This document shows, piece by piece, positions 7,196-13,983 of a DNA stretch of 16,935 bases; the first letter of the stretch is position 1, and each line of letters begins with the position of its first letter. The notes beneath the pieces were generated by a model. The model made no database searches and was not told where the DNA came from. It saw nothing but the letters and a program-made list of their open reading frames with translations. Origin of the DNA: Elusimicrobia bacterium HGW-Elusimicrobia-2 (GTDB taxonomy: Bacteria; CG03); NCBI GenBank assembly GCA_002841685.1, contig PHAM01000042.1, positions 1 to 16,935 of the forward strand, given 5' to 3'. The position numbers were made by a program, and so were the translations under genes.

Positions 7196-8473
7196 ATGGC
7201 CATCTCTGTCCCTGTTCACTGTCAGCAGATTCCCCTCTTCGCCCACGACGACCACAGCTTCGCCTTTTTTTATTTTTTCGGCACAACGCGCTGTCCAGAT
7301 CTCACCGTGCACGAACACCGTCCCTTTCAGGTCTATGTCCTCAAGGGCTTCGCCCTTCGCACCGAGCATCCCCTCTATCCCCGTGGATGATTTTTTCTTC
7401 TGGCTCTTCATAATCGCCCGCACAACGAAAGTCATAAAAAGAAAAAGAAAAACAGCCGTCGGCAGTATCGCCGAAAGCGACACGCCTATCGTCATTTTTG
7501 TTTTATCTATGAGCATCATGCCTCCGAATATCAAAGACGCCAGTCCTCCCGTCGTCAGCACCCCGAAAGCGGGCGTGAAAATCTCAAGGAAAAAGAGCAC
7601 CAGACCCAGAATAATAAAGAGCAATCCAACAATATTTATGGGAAGTATCCTCATCGCGAAGAAAGCCAGCAGCAGGGATATTGAACCTATAGCGGCCCCG
7701 AAACCCACGCCGGGAGAAGAAGCCTCGTGTATCAGTCCCCACACGCCTATCATCATCAGGATAAAAGCGATGTTGGGGTTGGCGATCATGTGAAGAAAAT
7801 TTTTCGCGGAGGAAAGATTTTTGTATCTTATCACAATATCCGATGTGCCGATCTTCAGGGTCTTCCCGCTCTTTTTTATTTCTCTGCCGTCGACCTGCTC
7901 CAAGAACGTGGCGATGTCGGGCGCTATAAAATCAACGATTCCCTTCTCGCGCGCAAGCTCCGCGCCTATTGAGACACTTTCCACAACAGCGGCTTTTACC
8001 CATTCAAGGGAGCGCCCCCTTTCTTTGGCTATGGATTGTATGTAGGCCACGGCGTCGTTGACCATTTTCTTGGACATATCGGCACTTGTTTTTGCTTCGC
8101 CGCCCGCGGCCAGCTGCACGGGATGCGCCGCGCCTATGTTTGTGGCCGGAGCCATGGCCGAAAAATCCGCGGCAACGGTTATGAAAACTCCCGCCGAAGC
8201 CGCACGGGAACCGGAGGGCCCTATCCACACGCCTACGGGCTTGGGACAATTCATCATTTCTTTGACAATATCCTGCATGGAATCCATGAGGCCACCGGGG
8301 GTGTTCAAAGCTATCACGGCAATATCAAAATCGGCGTCCGCAAAGCCGTCCCTCACATATTCGGCGATAACAGGGTCTATCACACCCTCAACCGTCAGAA
8401 CGCGGCAAACTGCCCCTCTCGAGGACGATGCCCATAAAGCGAAAGCGGCGAAGATCAAAACGATTTTTTTCAT
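7187..8473 (-). CDS. nfeD: NfeD-family membrane serine protease (ClpP-like, long form)
   Basis: This long-form NfeD protein has three parts: a signal peptide (MKKIVLIFAAFALWASSS), an extracytoplasmic ClpP-like Ser/Lys protease domain, and about four to five membrane helices with a C-terminal OB-fold. The nucleophile is the Ser in GSRAASAGVF, and the likely catalytic Lys is in SKKMVNDAVAYIQSIA. The helices start at NIAFILMMIGVWGLI, and the OB-fold is GMLGAKGEALEDIDLKG onward. By analogy with Pyrococcus 1510-N it would cleave hydrophobic membrane-protein segments such as stomatin. No stomatin/slipin gene lies alongside here, although that is the usual neighbour. I start at the ATG at 8473 (428 aa). 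A TTG seven codons earlier lies upstream of the predicted -10 and is unlikely. The transcript appears leaderless. Confidence 0.88.
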   Translation of the reverse strand: MKKIVLIFAAFALWASSSRGAVCRVLTVEGVIDPVIAEYVRDGFADADFDIAVIALNTPGGLMDSMQDIVKEMMNCPKPVGVWIGPSGSRAASAGVFITVAADFSAMAPATNIGAAHPVQLAAGGEAKTSADMSKKMVNDAVAYIQSIAKERGRSLEWVKAAVVESVSIGAELAREKGIVDFIAPDIATFLEQVDGREIKKSGKTLKIGTSDIVIRYKNLSSAKNFLHMIANPNIAFILMMIGVWGLIHEASSPGVGFGAAIGSISLLLAFFAMRILPINIVGLLFIILGLVLFFLEIFTPAFGVLTTGGLASLIFGGMMLIDKTKMTIGVSLSAILPTAVFLFLFMTFVVRAIMKSQKKKSSTGIEGMLGAKGEALEDIDLKGTVFVHGEIWTARCAEKIKKGEAVVVVGEEGNLLTVNRDRDGHAR

Positions 8474-8479
8474 GGTTTT

Positions 8480-8488
8480 ATTATAGCA
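8480..8488 (-). promoter_or_regulatory. Extended -10 promoter giving a leaderless nfeD transcript
   Basis: On the minus strand, TGCTATAAT (extended -10, TGnTATAAT) ends 6 nt before the nfeD ATG. Standard spacing places the transcription start at or within 1-2 nt of the A of ATG (8473). No Shine-Dalgarno precedes the ATG. The -35 region is poor, as is common with extended -10 promoters. Confidence 0.6.
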
Positions 8489-8490
8489 CA

Positions 8491-8576
8491 CCAATGGGGA
8501 CGGTTCCTAATGCTATCTGCGGCGCCGCAACTCCTTATAAAATAAGTATCGAAATGCTTCATCCGCCGTGGCGGAG
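8491..8576. repeat. Short intergenic packed with palindromes and a REP-like motif
   Basis: Between the GGDEF/HEAT gene and nfeD lie three elements. First is ATGGGGACGGTTCC (8494-8507), resembling one end of the inverted repeat at 3588-3623. Second is a perfect 12-bp palindrome TGCGGCGCCGCA (8518-8529). Third is TCCGCC-GT-GGCGGA (8562-8575), immediately after the upstream stop codon. The last shares its core with the hairpin inside the peptidase gene at 11753-11766. No T-run follows, so a strong intrinsic terminator is not evident. Confidence 0.5.
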
Positions 8577-10292
8577 TCAAACTCTGTCACCTTTTTGTTC
8601 GCGGCGGACGATGGTTAAAATGGTTTTTGACGCGGCCTCGGCGACTTCGTGAGAGGGATCTTTCAGGAGCAGGCGCAGTTTTTCCACGGCGGGGTCTAAA
8701 ACACGGGGCGGCATCTCCGTTTCTGATAAAGCATTTACCGCTGATAAACGCACAAAGGCGCTGCTGTCGTCAAGAAAAAGCAGAATATCCTCTTCCCTGC
8801 CGCAAAATTTTGACAACGACGAAACAGCGGCGCCCCTGACTACCGCCGAAACATCTTTTGTGAGAGCGTTTAGCGTTTTCTGGGCGAATTTTCCCGCTGA
8901 CTCCCCGCAAAAAACGGCAAGGGCGCGTCGAACGGCGAAGGATTTATCGGAAACAAGATAAGACAGATCTTTTTCCTCTCCCGTTTTCATGGCGCCGTTG
9001 CGTATAAGGCAGGCGGCGGTATCCAGACACTCCGCTCTTATCAGGGGACTTTTCATATTGAGGTTTTCCAGTAAAAGCCCGCCCGCGGGACAATCGCTAA
9101 TCTCTCTTATTATCTTCAGTCCGCACAAGCGCAGCTCTATCTCAACGGCGTCATTGTTTATGAACAGCGGCAGGCTCTCTACCGTGTCTTTGTCGCCGAG
9201 CATGGCCAGAGAAATAAAGGCCTCGTTTCTGACATCGCTGACATTCATCCTGCGTTTCAGCAAATCGCAGAAAGCGCTATCCCCCATTTTGCCCAGAGCC
9301 AGAACCGCGGCTTTTCTGACGAAATAATTTTTATCATCGGCCAGAGCGGCGGCGCTCTTTGAATATTCAGGGATGCCCATCTCTCCTATGGCTTCAACGG
9401 AACGCATCCTCAAATGCGCGGACGGATGATTGAAAAATTCAGCCACCTTCGGCGCTGTTTCTTTTAATCTGAGCCGGCCGAGGGCATACAAAGCGCTTTT
9501 TTTTAAAACCAAGTCAACATCACCATCAAGAATTTTAGCGAGGATACCACCGTAAGAAAAATCCCCCGCCTCGCCGAGGGCCTCAACGGCGGCGCGGCGT
9601 ATTTTCATCGGGATCTTATCATCGCTTATCACATCTTCCAGAGGCGTCAGCGAAGAACCGTCATATTTAAAAACAATGGAATTGCCCGTGTGTTTTTCCG
9701 CCTTAAGTTTTGCCGCCCTTTTCAGCTCCGAGGCGAATTCACCTACGCTGTCAGCCGCTTTGAAATTCCGGATCTTCTCGAAACCGACCGCCGTCAGGCC
9801 CATGAGAGGATAACGGCTCCTCCTGCCCGAACGGTCAAATGTGATTATGCATTTTCTTTCAAAATCCAGAGTGTCGTAAAATTCTTCAAGTTTCTTCTCA
9901 AAAAAAGTTATCACGCCATCCATGAGAGAATCAAAAGAGCTTTCCTCTATCACCGCCATAAAATCGTCGCCGCCTATGTGTCCCGCGAAACCCGGCACCG
10001 ACGATAAAAGACGCTCCGCCAGATCTTTTATGACCTTATCGCCTTTTATAAAACCGTAATTGTCATTGTACGGCTTGAAAGCGTTTATATCGATATAGAC
10101 CATCATGGCACCCGGTGGGCCGTTTAAGAATTTGTCCTCTATCGCGCGCTTTATTTCCGTGTTCCCGGGCAGTCCCGAAAGCGGCGACCGCTCTTTGAAA
10201 CGCCGGATCTCATCTTCGTTGACGATGTAAGCCTCGCCGCCGGAATAGCCCTCAACGATTTTCGCTATCTCCGGGGCGCTCTTCCTGATCAC
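8577..10292 (-). CDS. GGDEF-like domain fused to HEAT repeats
   Basis: This 571-residue cytoplasmic protein has no signal peptide or membrane helix. Residues ~25-195 form a GGDEF (diguanylate-cyclase-type) domain: SPLSGLPGN, YIDINAFKPYNDNYGFIKGD with the metal-binding Asp, and HIGGDDF (~105-111) in place of GGDEF. Residues ~215-560 are about ten HEAT-like helical repeats (for example AAVEALGEAG, RSVEAIGEMG, AAVLALGKMG), a protein-interaction scaffold. The NDxYGF subfamily often carries GGDDF, so it may make or only bind c-di-GMP or a related nucleotide; the product is unknown. I choose the GTG at 10292: it overlaps the upstream TGA as GTGA and has GGAG 5 nt before it. An ATG at 10316 would overlap more. 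It is the last gene of the trpD operon. Confidence 0.8.
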   Translation of the reverse strand: MIRKSAPEIAKIVEGYSGGEAYIVNEDEIRRFKERSPLSGLPGNTEIKRAIEDKFLNGPPGAMMVYIDINAFKPYNDNYGFIKGDKVIKDLAERLLSSVPGFAGHIGGDDFMAVIEESSFDSLMDGVITFFEKKLEEFYDTLDFERKCIITFDRSGRRSRYPLMGLTAVGFEKIRNFKAADSVGEFASELKRAAKLKAEKHTGNSIVFKYDGSSLTPLEDVISDDKIPMKIRRAAVEALGEAGDFSYGGILAKILDGDVDLVLKKSALYALGRLRLKETAPKVAEFFNHPSAHLRMRSVEAIGEMGIPEYSKSAAALADDKNYFVRKAAVLALGKMGDSAFCDLLKRRMNVSDVRNEAFISLAMLGDKDTVESLPLFINNDAVEIELRLCGLKIIREISDCPAGGLLLENLNMKSPLIRAECLDTAACLIRNGAMKTGEEKDLSYLVSDKSFAVRRALAVFCGESAGKFAQKTLNALTKDVSAVVRGAAVSSLSKFCGREEDILLFLDDSSAFVRLSAVNALSETEMPPRVLDPAVEKLRLLLKDPSHEVAEAASKTILTIVRREQKGDRV

Positions 10293-11794
10293 AGCATCTC
10301 CATGAAAGCCGCGCATTCAGCGGCTTTTCCCTTTTCCCCGTTCTTCATGTATATGTCATAAAGCTGTTCATATCCTTTCCTGTAAAAAGGATTCCTCTCC
10401 AGCGCCCTGAGCAGCAGCGGCGCGCTCTCCTCAGACCTTCCCCCGCTTATAAAAAAATCAGATCTTGAGACGAGGCAGACGAAATCATCATCCGCGATAC
10501 GCGCGGCTCTGGCGAAATACTCATCCGCCTTCTCTCTGTTTCCCGAGGCGGCGAGCGTCTTGGCTGTTTTCACCAGCACGAGCGTATTTTCCGGCTCAAG
10601 CGCCTCCGCTTTTCCGTATTGCAGAAGAGCGAGAGAGTATTTCCCCGCCGAACGCAATCTGTCGCCCATCCTCATATAATCTTTGATGGGCAATGACAGG
10701 AAATCGTCATCCTCCTTCCAGTATATAAAATCCGGCGAGGCGCCCTGCCAGACCCATTCATTGGCCCTCATGTTTTCCCAGTAGGAAGACATGTAATCCT
10801 CAAGGGGGCCGACATATTTTTCAAAGCTCTTTTCAAAACCCTCTTGTCCGCAGCCGATGAGCATTTGTTTTATTTTTTTCGCACCTGCGCTCTCAAACAT
10901 TCCGTAAACGAGATAATTCACCTCGGCGAAAGCGAGAGCCACATCCTTCTGGCTTTCAAGGGAGGGCATGCCTCTTTCAAATTTTTTGAATTCTATAAAA
11001 CCCTCTTCTTTCGCCCGCGCGAGCTGGTTTTTCACAGGAGCTCCAAGCTCGGGCGAGTCTTTTCTCCACAGCGTTTCAAAAGTCCTGGCTATCCCCTCAT
11101 TGAGATAAAGGGGTATGTTCATCGCCGTAAAATTTCCTATTATGTGATGTATGTATTCATGGCAGACCGTGTCGTCCCATCTGTAACCGTAAGGAAGAAG
11201 GCGCGGGCTGAGTATCATCAGGCGCGAAAATTTCGCTATGGCCACGGTCCCCGACCTTTCCAGCTCTTCGGCGCTGAGCGTGGAGGCTTTCAAAAACTTC
11301 TCTCTGTCGGGGTATATTTCAAGAGTAACGCCGCCGGGGCTGAAAGCGAATATCCTTTTCATCGCCCTGTTTATTTTCGGGAGCTTTTCCCGAAGATAAG
11401 GCAGCATCACTTTGTCGCGGGGGTAGAATCTCACATTAAAACCGGCGATGTTCTCGCTCTCAAAACCCTCACCTATTTCCTTCATCGCGCTTATGTACTC
11501 TTTCCAGCTGTCATCGGAGGGCGCCCCCGACTTGCTCATCTCGTCATGAGCTTCGCTGTAAAGGCCTTTGTGCATGAAATAAAGGGCGCGGGCATAGGAT
11601 TTTTCCTCATCTTTTAAGGCGCCGATCTGTTCACGGGCCTGATCAAGACGGTAATTAAAAATATCTCTCGCCACATCCTGAAATGTGACGCCGGAGAACA
11701 CAGCGCAAACGGCAAACAATAGAAAAAAGGGGATGTCTACGCCGCGACGCAGTCCGCCTCGGCGGATGCGACATTTCAGCTTATTTTTTTTCAT
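10289..11794 (-). CDS. Secreted peptidase MA-like zinc metalloprotease with TPR repeats
   Basis: The 501-residue protein has an arginine-rich N-terminus and a hydrophobic segment (IPFFLLFAVCAVFSGV, 21-36) that acts as a signal peptide or anchor. A gluzincin domain follows: CHEYIHH (HExxH, H212/E213/H216) and the downstream LNEGIA (E233) would bind zinc. C-terminal TPR-like helices (~370-495, for example LALLQYGKAEALEPENTLVLVKTAKTLAASG) follow. It is probably active in the periplasm; the substrate is unknown. The start overlaps the rdgB stop as ATGA, and the stop overlaps the next gene as GTGA. Oddly, residues ~7-20 are encoded by a hairpin repeat (11732-11774), which supplies the Arg-rich n-region of the signal peptide. 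Confidence 0.8.
   Translation of the reverse strand: MKKNKLKCRIRRGGLRRGVDIPFFLLFAVCAVFSGVTFQDVARDIFNYRLDQAREQIGALKDEEKSYARALYFMHKGLYSEAHDEMSKSGAPSDDSWKEYISAMKEIGEGFESENIAGFNVRFYPRDKVMLPYLREKLPKINRAMKRIFAFSPGGVTLEIYPDREKFLKASTLSAEELERSGTVAIAKFSRLMILSPRLLPYGYRWDDTVCHEYIHHIIGNFTAMNIPLYLNEGIARTFETLWRKDSPELGAPVKNQLARAKEEGFIEFKKFERGMPSLESQKDVALAFAEVNYLVYGMFESAGAKKIKQMLIGCGQEGFEKSFEKYVGPLEDYMSSYWENMRANEWVWQGASPDFIYWKEDDDFLSLPIKDYMRMGDRLRSAGKYSLALLQYGKAEALEPENTLVLVKTAKTLAASGNREKADEYFARAARIADDDFVCLVSRSDFFISGGRSEESAPLLLRALERNPFYRKGYEQLYDIYMKNGEKGKAAECAAFMEML
11732..11774. repeat. Hairpin repeat inserted in the peptidase signal-peptide coding region
   Basis: The inner arms TCCGCC (11753-11758) and GGCGGA (11761-11766) extend to CGCA/TGCG with one bulge. 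Outer arms are ATGTC (11733-11737) and GACAT (11770-11774). The core ATCCGCCGNGGCGGA also occurs at 8561-8575, so this looks like a dispersed palindromic repeat that landed in frame. Confidence 0.55.
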
Positions 11795-12432
11795 TGGCCG
11801 GAATTTTCGGGCGCGTCGGAGGAGGACTCAGGCGCGGATAAGCTGTCTCTCAATGCCAGTTTTTTTATTACCCCGGCCATTTTTCTGAAAGCTTCGCCCC
11901 TGTGGCTTATGGCGTTCTTTTCGTCATCAGCCAGCTCGGCGAGGGTCTTCCTCTTTTTCGCTATGTAAAAAACGGGGTCATAGCCGAAACCTCCCCCTCC
12001 CGAAACTTCTTTTGAGATCCGGCCTTCCAGCTTTCCGCGTGATGTGAAGATCTCCCCGCCGGGAAAATAAAGAACGCTCACGCATACAAAGGCCGCTTCG
12101 CGATGCCGCTCGAGTCTCATTTTAAACAGCAGTTTCCGCACATTGTCCTCATATGAAGCTTTTGCCCCCGCGTACCTTGATGAATAAATTCCGGGCGCGC
12201 CGCCGAGAGCCTCAACGACGAGCCCCGAATCGTCGGCCAGGGCGGGCAAGCCCGTGTGAACGGACACTTCATAAGCTTTTTTTCTGGCATTGCCGAAAAA
12301 TGTGCCGCTGTCTTCCACGACTTCCAGCGGCGGGAATTCGCTCAGGGGCACAAGTTCAACGGGACAGCCTTTGAGTATGTTTTGAATTTCTCTCACCTTA
12401 TCGGCGTTTCCTGTGGCGAGGACTATTTTCAT
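11791..12432 (-). CDS. rdgB: XTP/dITP diphosphatase (RdgB/HAM1 family)
   Basis: The enzyme hydrolyses non-canonical purine nucleotides (XTP, dITP, ITP) to monophosphates and pyrophosphate, keeping them out of DNA and RNA. Family motifs are MKIVLATGNADKVREI, EDSGTFFGNARKKA, ALADDSGL, YSSRYAG, GGGFGYDPVF and ISHRGEAF. The C-terminus (SAPESSSDAPENSGQ) is a low-complexity tail beyond the usual end. I use the ATG at 12432 because the family starts MKIVLATGN. An ATG four codons earlier (12444) directly abuts AAAGGA, leaving no spacing for a ribosome-binding site, but it cannot be excluded. It lies 14-26 nt behind trpD and ends in an ATGA overlap with the peptidase gene. Confidence 0.93.
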   Translation of the reverse strand: MKIVLATGNADKVREIQNILKGCPVELVPLSEFPPLEVVEDSGTFFGNARKKAYEVSVHTGLPALADDSGLVVEALGGAPGIYSSRYAGAKASYEDNVRKLLFKMRLERHREAAFVCVSVLYFPGGEIFTSRGKLEGRISKEVSGGGGFGYDPVFYIAKKRKTLAELADDEKNAISHRGEAFRKMAGVIKKLALRDSLSAPESSSDAPENSGQ

Positions 12433-12458
12433 TCCCTTCCCCATTCCTTTCGCGGGCT

Positions 12459-13532
12459 CTATGCGTAAAAAATTCCGCGCGGTTCTCGCTTTTGTATTTT
12501 TTTCAGCTGATTGAGTTTTTCCATGGCGGCGCCCGAATCTATGGATTTTTCCGCCAGAGTTATGCCCTCTTTGATCGTTTCGGCCTTCCCCGCGCAGACT
12601 ATAGCGAGAGCCGAGTTGAGAAGGACGATGTCGCGGCGGGCGCCTTTTTCACCGCTTAAAACCGCTATGACTTTCTTCGCGTTCTCGGGAGCGCTGCCGC
12701 CTTCTATTTCTTTCGGGTGCCGGCTGAGCATGCCGAAATCCTCCGGCCTTATCTCGCTCACCGTCACTTTGGCGTTTTTCACCTCAGCCACGAGCGTCGG
12801 GCCGGTGATGGTCACCTCATCGAGCGTGTCAAGGCCGTGCACGACGAAAGCCCTTTTTATTTTCAGATTGTTCAGGACATTAGCCATCACCTCGACCAGC
12901 GCCGCGGAATACACGCCGAGCACCTGGGCGTTGACGCCGGCGGGAGAAGCCAGCGGCCCGAGGATGTTAAAGATCGTCCTCACTCCTATTTCTTTCCTCG
13001 TAGCTCCGACATTTTTCATGGCGGGGTGAAAAAGCGGCGCGTAAAGAAACCCTATTCCTATTTTTTTAACGCAGTCGGCGGACTGTTCGGGGCTCATCGT
13101 TATGTCAACGCCCAGATTCTCCAGCACATCCGCGCTGCCGCAGGGAGATGAGGCGGAACGGTTGCCGTGCTTGGCGACCTTGATGCCCGCTCCGGCGACG
13201 ACAAAAGCGCTCGCCGTGGAAATGTTGAATGTGTTGGTGCCGGAGCCCCCCGTCCCGCAGGTGTCTATTATCGTCTCCATGTCCTCGTTGATCTCTTCCC
13301 TGTCAATATCAATGTCTGTGCGGACATTGATTTTCACCATTTTTTCGCGCATTATCCTCGCGGCCGCCGTTATCTCCTCAATTGTCTCGCCCTTAAGCCG
13401 GAGCGCCGTCAGAAAAGCCGCCATCTGGGAGGGCGTGGCGGCGCCTTCCATTATTTCCCTGAAAACCGTCGCCGTCTCCTCACCCTGAAGATCCTCTCCG
13501 TTGCAAAGTTTGATAATAGCTTCCCTGATCAT
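12459..13532 (-). CDS. trpD: Anthranilate phosphoribosyltransferase
   Basis: This enzyme of tryptophan synthesis joins anthranilate to phosphoribosyl pyrophosphate in the cytoplasm. Key motifs are the PRPP-binding glycine loop CGTGGSGTNTFNIST (92-106), VAKHGNRS (119-126), GSADVLENLG (132-141) and the metal-binding Asp-Glu in HGLDTLDEV (D238, E239). Its 357 residues slightly exceed the usual ~340. The extra length is an acidic insert (~72-86, including DIDIDREEINED) just before the PRPP loop. The ATG has GGAAGGAG at 5-nt spacing, with a near-consensus promoter upstream. No other trp gene is in the window; here trpD heads an operon with rdgB and two proteins unrelated to tryptophan. Confidence 0.93.
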   Translation of the reverse strand: MIREAIIKLCNGEDLQGEETATVFREIMEGAATPSQMAAFLTALRLKGETIEEITAAARIMREKMVKINVRTDIDIDREEINEDMETIIDTCGTGGSGTNTFNISTASAFVVAGAGIKVAKHGNRSASSPCGSADVLENLGVDITMSPEQSADCVKKIGIGFLYAPLFHPAMKNVGATRKEIGVRTIFNILGPLASPAGVNAQVLGVYSAALVEVMANVLNNLKIKRAFVVHGLDTLDEVTITGPTLVAEVKNAKVTVSEIRPEDFGMLSRHPKEIEGGSAPENAKKVIAVLSGEKGARRDIVLLNSALAIVCAGKAETIKEGITLAEKSIDSGAAMEKLNQLKKIQKREPRGIFYA

Positions 13533-13577
13533 AAACGCTCCTTCCGTATATAACGGTTTCTTCCTCTGTATGGAAAA

Positions 13578-13606
13578 ATTCTATCAAGCCCGACGGGATG
13601 TGTCAA
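13578..13606 (-). promoter_or_regulatory. Near-consensus sigma70 promoter of the trpD operon
   Basis: On the minus strand, TTGACA (13601-13606) and TAGAAT (13578-13583) are separated by exactly 17 bp. This predicts a start near 13571 and a ~38-nt leader before trpD. No leader peptide or attenuator was seen. Confidence 0.85.
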
Positions 13607-13643
13607 TGCCGAGCCAAGGCAGTTTTATCTCCCCCGAATAAGT

Positions 13644-13763
13644 AATTTCGGCAGAGCTACCCGCAGACGGCCGCTCAGGTATGCGCTTCGCTGCCAATTT
13701 GCTCAGGGCTGGGGCAAAACCCTTCGCTCATATGGCCCGCTGCGGATACCGTCTGCCGAAATT
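13644..13763. repeat. 120-bp imperfect fold-back (MITE-like) element
   Basis: Perfect 12-bp terminal arms AATTTCGGCAGA (13644-13655) and TCTGCCGAAATT (13752-13763) continue inward as imperfect arms that share CCGCAG and GGCC blocks. A further CCCCCGAA (13631-13638) / TTCGGGGG (13782-13789) pair flanks the element outside. No ORF is convincing inside. It fills most of the trpD-btuF divergent intergenic region (13533-13983), which otherwise holds the trpD promoter, the riboswitch and its terminator. I could not identify a confident promoter for btuF between the element and the riboswitch. Confidence 0.6.
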
Positions 13764-13829
13764 GCCGTTAATAATCTTCTTTTCGGGGGCGATTAAAACA
13801 CGGGCTGGACAAGGGGATGATATTTCTGA

Positions 13830-13915
13830 TACAGTGAGGTGTTTCGCAGGGAAAGCGCCGTTTGATACGGCCGCTGCCCCGCAACGGTAAAGCCCGAAAG
13901 CCTGCGGAATGTAAA
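13830..13915 (+). ncRNA. Cobalamin riboswitch upstream of btuFCD
   Basis: The core elements are in order: TTTCGCAGGGAAAG (the GGGAA motif), a short stem GCCGTTTGATACGGC, the conserved GCTGCCCCGCAACGGTAA segment (equivalent to the GCCACTGT region), and the B12 box AGCCCGAAAGCCTGCGG (13891-13907). The following sequence leads into an intrinsic terminator. The expected behaviour is that bound cobalamin favours termination and turns off btuFCD. The outer P1 pairing is weak in my reading, so the outer boundaries are approximate. Confidence 0.85.
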
Positions 13916-13954
13916 ATTCGCTTCGCGGGAGGCACGGATTATTTTCCGTTTGAT

Positions 13955-13983
13955 AAGCCGGCCCGCAAAGGCCGGCTTTTTTT
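13955..13983 (+). terminator. Riboswitch expression-platform terminator
   Basis: The arms AAGCCGGC (13955-13962) and GCCGGCTT (13971-13978) enclose an 8-nt loop, and T7 runs to 13983, directly abutting the btuF ATG (13984). It probably forms when the cobalamin aptamer is occupied. The only purine-rich ribosome-binding candidate (AAAGG, 13967-13971) lies in the loop and stem, so folding would also hide it. Confidence 0.85.

Noticed and set aside
8058-8486. Plus-strand ORFs opposite nfeD
   Set aside because: They are reverse-strand shadows of the protease domain, whose catalytic motifs clearly define the minus frame.
13804-13832. Promoter TGGACA-N15-TGATAC for btuFCD
   Set aside because: The spacing is too short, the -10 is poor, and the start would lie inside the riboswitch aptamer.
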